In this document: one piece after another, positions 53,380 through 62,997 of the stretch | How positions within the stretch are numbered: position 1 is the stretch's first letter | Layout of the letters: every line of letters begins with the position of its first letter | Source: Lysinibacillus fusiformis | GTDB taxonomy: Bacteria > Bacillota > Bacilli > Bacillales_A > Planococcaceae | Assembly (NCBI RefSeq): GCF_016925635.1 | Contig: NZ_CP070490.1 | Coordinates: 4,222,001 to 4,286,000 of the forward strand | Length of the DNA: 64,000 nucleotides | Direction: 5' to 3' | Translations under genes and position numbers: made by a program | Notes under the pieces: model-generated | What the model was told of the DNA's origin: nothing | The model's database searches: none | The model's input: the letters and a program-made list of their open reading frames with translations, nothing else

Positions 53380-56300
53380 ATGAAGATTAATGAACTAATT
53401 GCCAATAATATCAGCCGTTTAGATGTCGTTTTACCAGAAGATCAATCGTTAGCGATAGCAGGTTTGTCTGGTTCAGGGAAAACGACCTTTTGTCAGACGA
53501 TTGGGGAAGAATCTAAAAAACGTCTCGTTTCCTTATTGCCAAAGGCTGAATATCAATATTTGTTTCCAAACATTATGGAAACGAACTTCAGTGCCATCAA
53601 AATGGAGGATATGCCCCTTGTACTTTTTCTAGGAAAATCCTCAATCTCCAGCAATCCACGCTCCACAGTTGGCACGCATACAGGTGTTTTTAAAGAAATT
53701 CGTCATCGACTGGCAGATGAGTTTCATCTTTCGCCAGAGATGTTTTCCTTTAACAATGCGTTAGGCTGGTGTCCTGCGTGTAAAGGACGAGGCACAACCA
53801 AAAATGTAGAATGTAAAAAATGTTTAGGAAAGCGCTATAGCCCAGAAGTGGAGCAACATAAAATCACTTTATGGAATGAACCTTATAGTGTTTCTGATAT
53901 TCACAATTTAAGTATCGAGGCCATCTATTCCTTATCAGAAGAATTAAATATCAGTGAAGAAAAACAGCATATTCTTCACAATATTATGCAAATGAATATT
54001 GGCTATTTAACATTAAATCGTATTATGGGGACATTGTCAGGTGGAGAATTAACAAGACTTTACTTAGCACAATTCATGGCGACAAGCGAAAACACAGTGA
54101 TTATTGTTGATGAAATTTCTGTGGGCCTTGACCATAACACCTTACTGAAAATTTTAGAGCAAATTCAACAACTCGGCGCTAAAAACCAAATTTGGCTAAT
54201 TGATCATTCTGATACGGTGTTAGACACAGCAGACAAGCATCTATTCTTTGGACCAGGTAGTGGAAAATACGGTGGGAAAATCGTTGAAGAATCTCCACGA
54301 CCAAAGCCTATGTATTGGGAGCGAAACCTAGCAGCGCCAATATCCTATTATCAATTCCGAGACCTCCATTGCCGTAATATCCAAATAGACGAGATAGACA
54401 TTCCTCAAAACCGACTTGTTACCTTTACGGGGGAGTCTGGCTGTGGAAAATCAACGCTTGTCAATGAGTGTATCGCTAAAGATTTTGTCAAACGCTATCC
54501 AAAGGACAAACTCGTGATGGTTGGGCAAGATCGAAACCAATCGATTACGAGTCGATCTACTGTGGCAACATTCCTTGATATTAAAAAGAAACTAACAAAA
54601 TATAGTGAAGATATTGATGATATTTTCCAGCGCTCGATTGAAGATATAATCGATGAACTACCTAATGAAGACATCGCCCATAAACGTTTAAGCTTGTTGA
54701 TTAAGCTTGGACTAGGCTATTTAACACTTGAAAGAAAAACGCAATCCCTATCGACTGGTGAATTCCAATGTGTGCATTTAGTCTCAGAGTTATTTGCCAA
54801 CTCGCGTAATCCACATACATTATTTATTTTTGACGAGCCTTCTAAAGGGCTATCTCAAAATATTTTAAACCAGTTCATTGATAGTGTAAGGGACATCCTA
54901 GAGGATGAAACCATCTCCATCCTGATGATTGAGCATAATGCCTATATGTTGGAAAGCTCAGATTTTGTTGTGGACTTCGGTAGAAGACAGCAGGAGCCTG
55001 TAACACATCTTGATGTGACCAGTCATGACGATTATTTTAAGCAGGATAACCATTCAACGGGTACAGCTCCATTACAAATTGCATCTACACTCGCAACACG
55101 GAATGGCATTCAATACTTAGAAGACAACCATATTAGCTATTTTAAAAATGCGGAAAATATTTATAAGGGTGGCATCTTAAAAAGCTTATCTTCCATGGCT
55201 CGTCTTATTTACGGTGAATACGAATCCAATAAGATTGCCCCTGTTGTTGCCATTGATTTGGAAAGACATTTATATAGCCAATATAGTTTTCTCTATGAAA
55301 TAGGTGGTCTGATCAATCATATTGTGGCTGCACATCCAACGAATAAGGATACAAGAAGCTTTGATTTTTACAGCCAAGAAAATCATTGTCCTAGCTGCTC
55401 TGGTCGATTGGAAATTGAAAAATTCGATTTTGATCTTGTCGTACAAGACAAAAACGTGCCATTTTGGGACGGTCTCTTACATCCAGACATCATGGAGGTC
55501 TTGAAATACTATCAACATGCCAAAATAGCGTTTCTCTTTGAGCAAATAAAAAATGAGCTTGGTCAGGATATCAGTAAAAGCTATCATGACATGACTGAGG
55601 AAGAAAAGCATACATTTTTATATGGTTATTGGGAAAAATCCTTTTACGATAAAGCAACGAAATCCTCGAAAAAGTGGGAGGGCTTTAATTTTATCATTGG
55701 TCGTTATATCGTGATTTCGAAATCCATTATTAAAGAGCAAATGAAGGAAACAAGAGAAATGGTGCCTTGCCCAATTTGTCATGGCACTGTGCTCAACCAC
55801 CACAAGAAATTGCGATTTGGGGACACAGATATTCGCAAATTGATTCACCAGCCACTTGATGAAGTCATCAAAACTGTAGGCAACTTACCACAACTAGAAA
55901 AAATCAAAGCCATCGTTGGCGGAGATATGTCACTGCTACAAGATGTTTCCTTATTGCCAAGGGAAACACAGGTAGCACTGAAAATGCTGGAATTAGAGCT
56001 AGCCAGTTTTGTCGGCTATGAAATCGTGCTACAAAACGCTTTTCCGTTCTGGGACAAAATCAAGGATAATCTAGAGAACATCAGCCGTAAAAATCAAGTA
56101 ACCATCTGTGATTTTGCTACTATACAGGAGACAAGAGAACATATTATTGACCAATATTTTACGAATGGTAAATACAAAAAACTAACATATGTCTATGAAG
56201 CATTTGGCTACAAAAAAATCGTCACCCAAATCAATAAAGTAAAAGCTAGTCACTCCTGTCCATTCTGTAAAGGCAAAAAGGTGCTTTCTGAAGATGGGCT

Positions 56301-56550
56301 GCATGACGGTGTCCATAAATTAACCGTGCCATGTGTAAGCTGTGGTGCAAGTGGCATTAATAAGGAGGGGCGCAAGGAAATCGTGGATGGCGTTGATGTG
56401 GAAACATGGCTAACTGGTACTGTAAGCGATGTTGTAACAGAGGGCTCCGATCTTGAGGCCGTTGCCAATATTCCTATTTTTAATCGTATTCGCGAATTGA
56501 ATAAACAGGAAATGATGGCAGTCTATCAGTTCCTTCAATCAAATAACTAA
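53380..56550 (+). CDS. UvrA-like ABC protein with long C-terminal zinc-module extension
   Basis: A 1056-residue soluble ABC ATPase related to UvrA. NBD1: Walker A GLSGSGKT (28-35), zinc knuckle C-x2-C (131-134) and C-x2-C (145-148), signature LSGGE (219-223), Walker B with DE (244-245). NBD2: Walker A GESGCGKS (351-358), no zinc insertion, signature LSTGE (457-461), FIFDEPSKGL. Residues 540-1056 have further CxxC pairs at 670-673, 797-800, 960-963 and 985-988 and resemble UvrA insertion modules (CPICHGTVLN; CPFCKGKKV), but lack Walker motifs. Normal UvrA is about 940-960 residues with zinc sites in both halves. AAGGATAACTAA precedes the ATG. Function unknown: repair, drug tolerance or defence. 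Confidence 0.85.
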   Translation: MKINELIANNISRLDVVLPEDQSLAIAGLSGSGKTTFCQTIGEESKKRLVSLLPKAEYQYLFPNIMETNFSAIKMEDMPLVLFLGKSSISSNPRSTVGTHTGVFKEIRHRLADEFHLSPEMFSFNNALGWCPACKGRGTTKNVECKKCLGKRYSPEVEQHKITLWNEPYSVSDIHNLSIEAIYSLSEELNISEEKQHILHNIMQMNIGYLTLNRIMGTLSGGELTRLYLAQFMATSENTVIIVDEISVGLDHNTLLKILEQIQQLGAKNQIWLIDHSDTVLDTADKHLFFGPGSGKYGGKIVEESPRPKPMYWERNLAAPISYYQFRDLHCRNIQIDEIDIPQNRLVTFTGESGCGKSTLVNECIAKDFVKRYPKDKLVMVGQDRNQSITSRSTVATFLDIKKKLTKYSEDIDDIFQRSIEDIIDELPNEDIAHKRLSLLIKLGLGYLTLERKTQSLSTGEFQCVHLVSELFANSRNPHTLFIFDEPSKGLSQNILNQFIDSVRDILEDETISILMIEHNAYMLESSDFVVDFGRRQQEPVTHLDVTSHDDYFKQDNHSTGTAPLQIASTLATRNGIQYLEDNHISYFKNAENIYKGGILKSLSSMARLIYGEYESNKIAPVVAIDLERHLYSQYSFLYEIGGLINHIVAAHPTNKDTRSFDFYSQENHCPSCSGRLEIEKFDFDLVVQDKNVPFWDGLLHPDIMEVLKYYQHAKIAFLFEQIKNELGQDISKSYHDMTEEEKHTFLYGYWEKSFYDKATKSSKKWEGFNFIIGRYIVISKSIIKEQMKETREMVPCPICHGTVLNHHKKLRFGDTDIRKLIHQPLDEVIKTVGNLPQLEKIKAIVGGDMSLLQDVSLLPRETQVALKMLELELASFVGYEIVLQNAFPFWDKIKDNLENISRKNQVTICDFATIQETREHIIDQYFTNGKYKKLTYVYEAFGYKKIVTQINKVKASHSCPFCKGKKVLSEDGLHDGVHKLTVPCVSCGASGINKEGRKEIVDGVDVETWLTGTVSDVVTEGSDLEAVANIPIFNRIRELNKQEMMAVYQFLQSNN

Positions 56551-56556
56551 TTCATC

Positions 56557-56584
56557 AAACCCATGTGCTTCGGCAAATGGGTTT
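56557..56584 (+). terminator. Terminator of the UvrA-like gene
   Basis: An 8-bp perfect stem AAACCCAT / ATGGGTTT with a 12-base loop, then TCTTTC. Confidence 0.7.
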
Positions 56585-56695
56585 TCTTTCATTGGACTAG
56601 AATGACACACTAATTTTTCCAAAAAAAATCATAATCAATGTCAGCTTTGATTACTATAAGGATAACAGTAATGGAAGTAAAAGGGAGGCTATTCT

Positions 56696-57646
56696 TTGGT
56701 GAAGAAAGTGCTGTTATTTGGGGATATTGGCATTGATGATACGGTGGCACTAATCTATGCACGGCTCAATCAAGCAATAGAAATTGTGGGACTTGTTGCA
56801 GATTACGGCAATGTATCACGAGAAGATGCGGTGTCCAATATTTATTATGTCATGAAATTGTTTAACTTTCCTCAAGGGATTCCCGTTATTTTAGGAGCAG
56901 AAGTACCTTTAACTGGCGAGCAGCCCACCTATTATCCAGAAATTCATGGTGAACGAGGACTTGGACCCATCATACCGAATGATGATCACGAATTAAAAAT
57001 TGAGAACTTTTTTGAAATTGTCAACATTATTGAAAGGTATAAGGATGATGAGCTGATTATTGTTAATATTGGGCGATTAACCTCACTTGCCACAATGTTC
57101 ATCCTTTACAAAGAGCTTATGAAAAGCGTAAAGGAATTTTATATTATGGGTGGAGCATTTTGGGTGCCAGGCAATGTGACGACGGTGGCAGAGGCGAATT
57201 TTCATGGCGATCCTTTTGCTGTTAATATTGTGCTTACCTATGCAACAAATGTGACAATCATACCATTAAATGCTACGCAAAAGGCCATTGTTACACCAGG
57301 AATGGTGGACTATATTGATTCCTTTGGAAAAACAAAAATTTTGAAGCCCTTAATGGAATACTATACACGTTTTTATCAAGAACGGGACCCCTCATTACTA
57401 GGAAGCCCCGTGCATGATGCATTAACACTTATGGCAGTTATTTATCCTGACATGTTCATTTATGAATCCTATCCGGTATCTGTTGTCGATAAATTAGAAG
57501 GACCTGCAAGAGGGCAAAGTATTGCGGAAACAAGACCTTATGAAAAAAACAACGGCGAAAAAAAACATCGAATTGCCTTTGATCTTCAATATGAACATTT
57601 TTTCCATAACTTTTTATCGATCATGACAGGGCAACCATTGCATTAG
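56696..57646 (+). CDS. Nucleoside hydrolase family protein
   Basis: A 316-residue inosine-uridine hydrolase-like protein that would cleave N-glycosidic bonds of nucleosides. The N-terminal metal motif is FGDIGIDD where the family has DTDPGxDD: three of four Asp are kept and the first is Phe. Other family features: FYIMGGAF, AEANFHGDP (with the Asn and Asp of the active site) and PVHDALTL containing the C-terminal Asp ligand. The start is TTG with GGGAGG seven bases upstream; GTG is the next codon. It converges on the ger operon with one base between the stops. Confidence 0.9.
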   Translation: MVKKVLLFGDIGIDDTVALIYARLNQAIEIVGLVADYGNVSREDAVSNIYYVMKLFNFPQGIPVILGAEVPLTGEQPTYYPEIHGERGLGPIIPNDDHELKIENFFEIVNIIERYKDDELIIVNIGRLTSLATMFILYKELMKSVKEFYIMGGAFWVPGNVTTVAEANFHGDPFAVNIVLTYATNVTIIPLNATQKAIVTPGMVDYIDSFGKTKILKPLMEYYTRFYQERDPSLLGSPVHDALTLMAVIYPDMFIYESYPVSVVDKLEGPARGQSIAETRPYEKNNGEKKHRIAFDLQYEHFFHNFLSIMTGQPLH

Positions 57647-57647
57647 C

Positions 57648-58772
57648 TTATTCAAAAACTCCATCTCGTAAGATGATAAAATCAACATTGACATTTACCT
57701 TCATGTCTTTATATATCTTATGCCATTTTTCCTTTGTTAGCTTAGCATGTCTTACTTCGCTTCGATATTTCTCACCAAAGCCAAAGATATCAGACTCAAC
57801 TTCCTGACTATGAGCAATCACTCTACGTATTTCCTTTGACAATTTTTTCTCGATTTCTTTTTCCAGTGCCGCCACACTTTTTGGGTCCCCTTGATTGATA
57901 TCAGGGTACACCTCTAATACTCTCGATTTGATTTTGATGTTCAGGTCAAATGTTGGCGTATCCGCATCAACTAACATCATTTCTCGTTTCGACTGGATTG
58001 CATCAAAAGCTACCGTTATTTTATTGGCAGGCTTTTGAAGAATTTCGGAAGGTACATCTTCGTTTTCCAGAACGGTTTCATATAAACCTACTTTAAAGGT
58101 ATCTCTGACAATCTTTACGTAAAAGCTATCTTTTGCTGGAAGGGTACTGACCATTTTGCTGCCTTTAAAAAGTGCTATCCCACTTAATTCCACCAGCTCG
58201 TCATCTCTTTTAATAATAGGCATGGCAAATTCTTTTCCAGATGAATAGAAATCATGGGCAATTTGATGAAGTGTAGAGGAAATCATATATTCCTGCTTGA
58301 CATTTTGTTCAATCAACCTAAAAATATGCTGCCCAATATCCTCAATATTTTGATATTCGTATTTCAGTAATGTTTCTGTTTCACCTTCCACAATAGCCAT
58401 AAAGATTCCATTGCTGACACTAGCATTTTCTAGGTTTGTATCAATATAATAGCGAAGGTCTTTTTTTGCCAATTCCTCTCCAAATAGGATGACTCTCATT
58501 TGACCAACCATGATTTTTTTCGAAAGCTTACGATTGGCTTCCATCCGATTTCCTTTACTCGTATCGTTTTCTGTAGACAGAACTTCCACATTGCTTTGAA
58601 ATTCGGGGTTTACTTCACGAATAACAGCTGTTGTCTTTATTTTATCCTCTGTACCTACATCATAGCCGACTAAAGTAGTTAATCCAACTTTATCCAAAAT
58701 ATTGGTTTGTGCACATCCATATAAAAAAACAAAGGATAGAAGAATCATCCATCTTCCTTTAAGTTTGTTCAT
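57648..58772 (-). CDS. Spore germinant receptor subunit C (Ger(x)C)
   Basis: A 374-residue lipoprotein of germinant receptors. Lipobox FLYGC at residue 20; the body has the three-domain beta/alpha layout with the GxC segments TTLVGYDVG, RLSKKIMVGQMRVILFGEEL (in part) and a C-terminal helical part with KEKWHKIYKDM. It sits on the outer face of the inner spore membrane together with subunits A and B. The start overlaps the end of the B gene by 14 bases. Complete and intact. Confidence 0.94.
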   Translation of the reverse strand: MNKLKGRWMILLSFVFLYGCAQTNILDKVGLTTLVGYDVGTEDKIKTTAVIREVNPEFQSNVEVLSTENDTSKGNRMEANRKLSKKIMVGQMRVILFGEELAKKDLRYYIDTNLENASVSNGIFMAIVEGETETLLKYEYQNIEDIGQHIFRLIEQNVKQEYMISSTLHQIAHDFYSSGKEFAMPIIKRDDELVELSGIALFKGSKMVSTLPAKDSFYVKIVRDTFKVGLYETVLENEDVPSEILQKPANKITVAFDAIQSKREMMLVDADTPTFDLNIKIKSRVLEVYPDINQGDPKSVAALEKEIEKKLSKEIRRVIAHSQEVESDIFGFGEKYRSEVRHAKLTKEKWHKIYKDMKVNVNVDFIILRDGVFE

Positions 58773-59880
58773 TCTTTTTCACCTTCTTTGATGTGAAGTT
58801 CTTCTTTAGTCGTGCTATTGGCCAAAGTAAAATAGGGTAGACAAAGATTACGTAAAAAGCAATCTGTCCAAACACCGTGTTAATTGTATTAATCTGTGTC
58901 CGTGTTTGAACCAATAATGTTCCGATTAAAACGATGAATGAAAAGAGCCAAACAAATGTCTTTTCACTTATCGGGAATAAACGAATTGCTCCGCGGTACG
59001 CAGCCCATAAGTATAGACATAGATTCGGTAAAATGATTAGCATCCAAAAACAAACAGCTACAAATTCAAAGCGTTCCATAAAGGGGAAGCTAATAAAACT
59101 AAATAATGTCAAGGTTGCCCATATCGTTTTCAATAGCTTGCCCTCACTGTAATAAGCAATGGACACCAGCATCACGGCTAAATAGATGATGGTTGTAGCT
59201 AATAGTCCTAAATGAACAGGTTTTCTGATTTTTTTCTTGTCTTTTACAAAGGGGTAAATCACGTTTAGAATTTCAAAGCCGATAATCGTAAAGGTCATTG
59301 ATTGTGCCCCTTTTAAAATGGAGCGAATATCATTTTCTAAAATAGGGAGAAGACTTTCTACTGTAGCGTATTTCATCGGAAATGCTAGCATTGGGAAAAT
59401 CCATAAGGAGAGAATGATACTAAAAAAAGACACGCCTACAATGACACGAAGCCCTCCCGTAAAGGCATAAATAATAATAATTAATAAAGTTGCTGACAGG
59501 AACCAGGTCTCGATGCTAGGAAAAATCCATGCTTGTATAACTTCAATATAATTTCGTAAAACAGAAAAGAACGCCACGGAGCAATAGATGACATAAATTG
59601 CATTTAAAAAATTGCCAATCCATTTGCCAAAAATATCAATTTGAATTCCGTAAAGATCATCAGAGCCGTAAATTTCTAACGTTTTAATCATACAAAACGT
59701 AACAAGATGTGTGGCAATCCCAGCCAGTAGAACAGAAATCCATGCATCCTGTCTAGCATCCTGATAGATAATGCGTTGAAATCCCTGTATACCAACCCCA
59801 ATTTGAGCACCGTGTACCACAAAAAAAAGCAAATAAGCATTAATCATATCTTTAGGGCTAAGTTGTATAGGTTTTGCCAT
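58759..59880 (-). CDS. Spore germinant receptor subunit B (permease-like)
   Basis: A 373-residue protein with ten predicted helices of the APC-like spore permease family; the start PIQLSPKDMINAYLLFFVVH and the motif GVGIQGFQRIIYQDARQDAW (in part) are typical. It binds germinant (usually an amino acid) within the receptor complex. Sixteen bases separate it from the A gene stop, with GGTGAAATAA before the ATG. Which germinant is bound cannot be inferred. Confidence 0.94.
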   Translation of the reverse strand: MAKPIQLSPKDMINAYLLFFVVHGAQIGVGIQGFQRIIYQDARQDAWISVLLAGIATHLVTFCMIKTLEIYGSDDLYGIQIDIFGKWIGNFLNAIYVIYCSVAFFSVLRNYIEVIQAWIFPSIETWFLSATLLIIIIYAFTGGLRVIVGVSFFSIILSLWIFPMLAFPMKYATVESLLPILENDIRSILKGAQSMTFTIIGFEILNVIYPFVKDKKKIRKPVHLGLLATTIIYLAVMLVSIAYYSEGKLLKTIWATLTLFSFISFPFMERFEFVAVCFWMLIILPNLCLYLWAAYRGAIRLFPISEKTFVWLFSFIVLIGTLLVQTRTQINTINTVFGQIAFYVIFVYPILLWPIARLKKNFTSKKVKKNEQT

Positions 59881-59896
59881 TTATTTCACCTTCAGT

Positions 59897-61414
59897 TCAA
59901 CTTTTATCAGGTTTCACTGGCTCTGGCACAAATTTATGTTCATCCTTTGGTCTTGTCAAAGCAGGTCTTTTTGATGTTAATGGGACAGGCATTCTAATAA
60001 TACTATCCCGCATTTCCTTCAACCTCGGTGGATAGAAGGGAGACATATACGGAGCACCCAAGCTTGACTGACGTAACAAATGAATCAGAATAAAACAAAA
60101 AGCCAACATGATACCATAAAAACCCCAAAATCCTGCAAGTATAATGATAGGGAAGCGAATAAGACGAATCACATTGCCCATCATATAACTTGGCGACGTA
60201 AAAGAGGCTAGGGCACTTAACGCAATGATAATCAGCAATATATTACTGGTAATCCCTGCCTGTACAGCTGCTGTTCCAATAACGATACCACCAACGATAC
60301 CGATTGTTTGTCCAATTTTAGTTGGTAATCTGGCTCCTGCTTCTCTCAGTAGTTCAATAATAAATTCCAGCAGCAAAGCCTCAAATATGGGCGGGAAAGG
60401 AACTAAAGCCCTTGATTCACTTAATGGTACGAGAAAGGCTTGTGGAATCACTTCATAATGAAAGGTAAGAGCTGCCACATAAAATGGTGTTAAATAAACA
60501 GATAAAAAGAAGGCAGCCAGTCGTAATAAACGAAGAAAAGTAGCAATTTGCCATCTTAAATTTTGATCTTCTTGACTTTGAAAAAACTCAGTAAATCCTT
60601 GAGGGGAAACGATAGCCATTGAACTACCATCTACGAGAACCCCAATTTTTCCATCTAAAATGCCATCACAAAATCTGTCAGGTCTTTCTGTCAATAGCAT
60701 TTGTGGAAAGACAGATAGTGAATTATCATCAATCATTTCAGCTAATACGGCACTATCGATAAGCTCATCGATATAAAGATCTTTGATTCGTTGACGCATT
60801 GTTTGAACCATTTGATCATTGGCAATGCCACGCATATATAAAAGAGAAACAGAGGTACTTGTCCGTGTACCAATTTTTACTTTTTCATTACAAAGATTAG
60901 GACTCACTATGTAGCGACGAATCAAGGAAATATTGGTAGATAGACTCTCATTAAATCCAACCTGTGTACCAATTACCTGCGATTCATTCTCAGGCGCTGA
61001 CAATGCTCTAGACTCTCTGCTAGCGATATTGGCTAAAATAGTCTGCGGGAAGCCACCTATGTGAATCACAACATGACCATTGACCATCAATTCTACGGTT
61101 TCCCTTAGTAGACTGGATTGACTGACTTCTGCAATAGAAAGGGCCATCTCAATTGCCTCGGGTGTATCGTGAGGCTTGCTCTGTAAATTAGCAATAATAT
61201 CATTATTTAAAGTCTGATCATCGATCAAATTATCGATGTAAATAAGGGTGACGTTTGGTGGAAGAGATTTAATGATTAAATCTGCCGGATGATTAGTAGC
61301 ATTTTTAATCGATTGAATAAAATGATCTGTGGCATGTGCAACTCTCACAAGATTTTCTTTAGGCGCCTCTTGAACTGGTTGTTGTTGTTTGTTGAAAGGT
61401 AGTTTAAATTTCAT
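59897..61414 (-). CDS. Spore germinant receptor subunit A
   Basis: A 505-residue GerA-family protein: N-terminal soluble domains (about 1-270) with EISIxxx-like VIGTQVGFNESLSTNISLIR and SPEGFTEFFQSQEDxx-type GFTEFFQSQEDQNLRW, then five helices and PFYPPRLKEMRDS near the end. It forms the oligomeric ion channel of the receptor. The start at 61414 is chosen because the longer frame (to 61504) runs through a sigma-G-type promoter; GGGAG lies 13 bases away, a little far. First gene of the ger operon. Confidence 0.93.
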   Translation of the reverse strand: MKFKLPFNKQQQPVQEAPKENLVRVAHATDHFIQSIKNATNHPADLIIKSLPPNVTLIYIDNLIDDQTLNNDIIANLQSKPHDTPEAIEMALSIAEVSQSSLLRETVELMVNGHVVIHIGGFPQTILANIASRESRALSAPENESQVIGTQVGFNESLSTNISLIRRYIVSPNLCNEKVKIGTRTSTSVSLLYMRGIANDQMVQTMRQRIKDLYIDELIDSAVLAEMIDDNSLSVFPQMLLTERPDRFCDGILDGKIGVLVDGSSMAIVSPQGFTEFFQSQEDQNLRWQIATFLRLLRLAAFFLSVYLTPFYVAALTFHYEVIPQAFLVPLSESRALVPFPPIFEALLLEFIIELLREAGARLPTKIGQTIGIVGGIVIGTAAVQAGITSNILLIIIALSALASFTSPSYMMGNVIRLIRFPIIILAGFWGFYGIMLAFCFILIHLLRQSSLGAPYMSPFYPPRLKEMRDSIIRMPVPLTSKRPALTRPKDEHKFVPEPVKPDKS

Positions 61415-61452
61415 AGTAAATGGTAGGCTCCCTTCATTGCTAACTTCGTTTA

Positions 61453-61482
61453 TAGAATAGGCTTTAAAGGGGCATTCTATAC
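61453..61482 (-). promoter_or_regulatory. Sigma-G-like promoter of the ger operon
   Basis: On the minus strand GTATA (61482-61478), 18 bases, TATTCTA (61459-61453), close to the forespore sigma-G consensus. The predicted start is near 61446, about 30 bases before the GerA start. Confidence 0.65.
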
Positions 61483-61586
61483 TTATTTCAGTTATTTTCA
61501 TCATGTAGACATATCTAACAAATAACGGTAATATAATAGTAATCTTAAAAACAGAAGGGAGATTAGCTTTTTTATGCTAAAACTAA

Positions 61587-61682
61587 TTATCGCAAATTAA
61601 ATTCAATGAATTTAATAAAGGGGTTATTCTATAATTTTTTTTAAAATTATAGGGTCTATTTAGTAATGCCCTTTTGCGATAA
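61587..61682. other. Cloverleaf-like structured element
   Basis: A closing stem TTATCGCAAA / TTTGCGATAA (61587-61596 and 61673-61682) encloses two perfect hairpins: ATTAAATTC / GAATTTAAT (61596-61616, 9 bp) and CTATAATTTT / AAAATTATAG (61629-61652, 10 bp), with further partial pairing GGGGTTATT / AGTAATGCCC. No gene inside. It could be a small structured RNA or a mini-transposon relic. Confidence 0.6.
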
Positions 61683-61832
61683 AAGAGAAGCATAATGATG
61701 TCTAATCCACAGTTATATTTTGTATAACAAAGGACTTTATGAGCTTGTTCTCATAGGGTCTTTTTCTGTTTTTAGGAGGTGATGATTCCCACAAAAATTA
61801 GCGATTGAAACATAAAATAGGAGGGAATAGAC

Positions 61833-62717
61833 GTGGCAAAATATGAATTAGTTAGTGATTATCGTCACAATGAAAATTTAAAGGCAAGTTTTAATGATTT
61901 AGCAATGAAAACATTTGGTTTGGACTTTCGAGGCTGGTATAACAAAGGCTATTGGAATGACCAATACATTCCCTATTCATTTGTACAGGATGAAAAAGTC
62001 ATTGCAAATGCCTCTATAAACAAAATGTCAGTACGAATAAATGGAGAGCGATTAAACGGCATTCAAATTGGTACAGTGATGACTGCTGAACAGTATCGCC
62101 ATCAAGGCTTAGCGAAACAGTTGATGCAGCATATTCTCAAGGAGTATGAGAGTGCCTGTGATTTCATCTATCTTTTCGCCAATGACACCGTTTTGGATTT
62201 TTATCCGAAGTTTGGCTTTACACGCGTTCATGAAAGCGAATTTAGCTTAGACCCTACAAAAAATCCTATTCAACCAAAGAAGGGGGCCAAGGTACGTCAG
62301 CTGACAATCGAACAAGATCTCGCACTGTTAGAAAACTATGCAAAAAATCGTCATATAAATTCTAGTATTTTAGCTGTTGAACACAATGAAAGCTTATTAA
62401 TGTTTTATTTCACTTTAGTATTTCAGCATTCCATTTACTATTTAGAAGACGTAGCAGCCATTGTATTAATGGAGGAGGAAGAAGGGGTGTTACATATTTT
62501 CGATATCATCTCTTTACAGGCAATTAATATAGAGGCTGTATTAACAAGCATTATTAAGGATACAACCAAAAAAGTAGTATTCTATTTTACACCGGACTTT
62601 ACAATCGAAGGCATGACAGCCACCATCACGCCGAATGATGACGACGCACTTTTTATCCTAACGAAAAAACCATTACTACAGGGGCATTTTATGTTTCCTT
62701 TAACATCCCATTGTTAG
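61833..62717 (+). CDS. GNAT-family acetyltransferase
   Basis: A 294-residue protein with an N-terminal GNAT domain (about 1-150): IQIGTVMTAEQYRHQGLAKQLM holds the acetyl-CoA loop (RHQGLA), followed by FIYLFANDTVLDFYPKFGF. The C-terminal half (about 150-294) is a second, less clear domain as in Eis-like enzymes. The start is GTG after AGGAGGGAATAGAC. The leader upstream holds a partial terminator-like hairpin (about 61726-61762) and an eight-codon frame at 61780 after AGGAGG. Substrate unknown. Confidence 0.88.
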   Translation: MAKYELVSDYRHNENLKASFNDLAMKTFGLDFRGWYNKGYWNDQYIPYSFVQDEKVIANASINKMSVRINGERLNGIQIGTVMTAEQYRHQGLAKQLMQHILKEYESACDFIYLFANDTVLDFYPKFGFTRVHESEFSLDPTKNPIQPKKGAKVRQLTIEQDLALLENYAKNRHINSSILAVEHNESLLMFYFTLVFQHSIYYLEDVAAIVLMEEEEGVLHIFDIISLQAINIEAVLTSIIKDTTKKVVFYFTPDFTIEGMTATITPNDDDALFILTKKPLLQGHFMFPLTSHC

Positions 62718-62760
62718 GAAGTGTTTCTGAAGGCTGTTTGATCACTTCAAGTTGAAATCG

Positions 62761-62870
62761 GAGCGCTGTTGATTAAAGAATGAGCGCTTCTAGCTGGAAA
62801 GGGAGCGTTTTTGAATAAAGAGTGAGCGCTTTTAGCAAGAATGAGAGCGCTTTTGGATAAAGTATGAGCG
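62761..62870 (+). repeat. 21-bp-phased GAGCG array, third locus
   Basis: GAGCG begins at 62761, 62782, 62803, 62824, 62845 and 62866, all 21 bases apart, with variable A/T/G-rich spacers. It lies 43 bases after the GNAT gene stop. Confidence 0.88.
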
Positions 62871-62898
62871 ACTCCTGTCACATACCATAACAGCCTTT

Positions 62899-62997
62899 TT
62901 AATAGCTTCTATAGTATTGCTCATATCCATACATTGTTGCAATACGAGTTACTGATGGTGGTGTTGTCAGCGCACTTCTTACCATTCTAGAGGACAT
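62899..62997 (-). other. Possible coding remnant, 32 codons
   Basis: A minus-strand frame ending in TAA with protein-like sequence (MSSRMVRSALTTPPSVTRIA, then YGYEQYYRSY) but no ribosome site. It stays open for 15 more codons upstream. It may be the end of a lost gene. An inverted repeat (13-base arms 63013-63025 / 63034-63046, one G-U) lies just upstream of it. Confidence 0.25.

Noticed and set aside
61780-61806. Eight-codon leader peptide before the GNAT gene
   Set aside because: AGGAGG is only two bases from the ATG, too close for good initiation, and the peptide shows no codon bias suggestive of attenuation.
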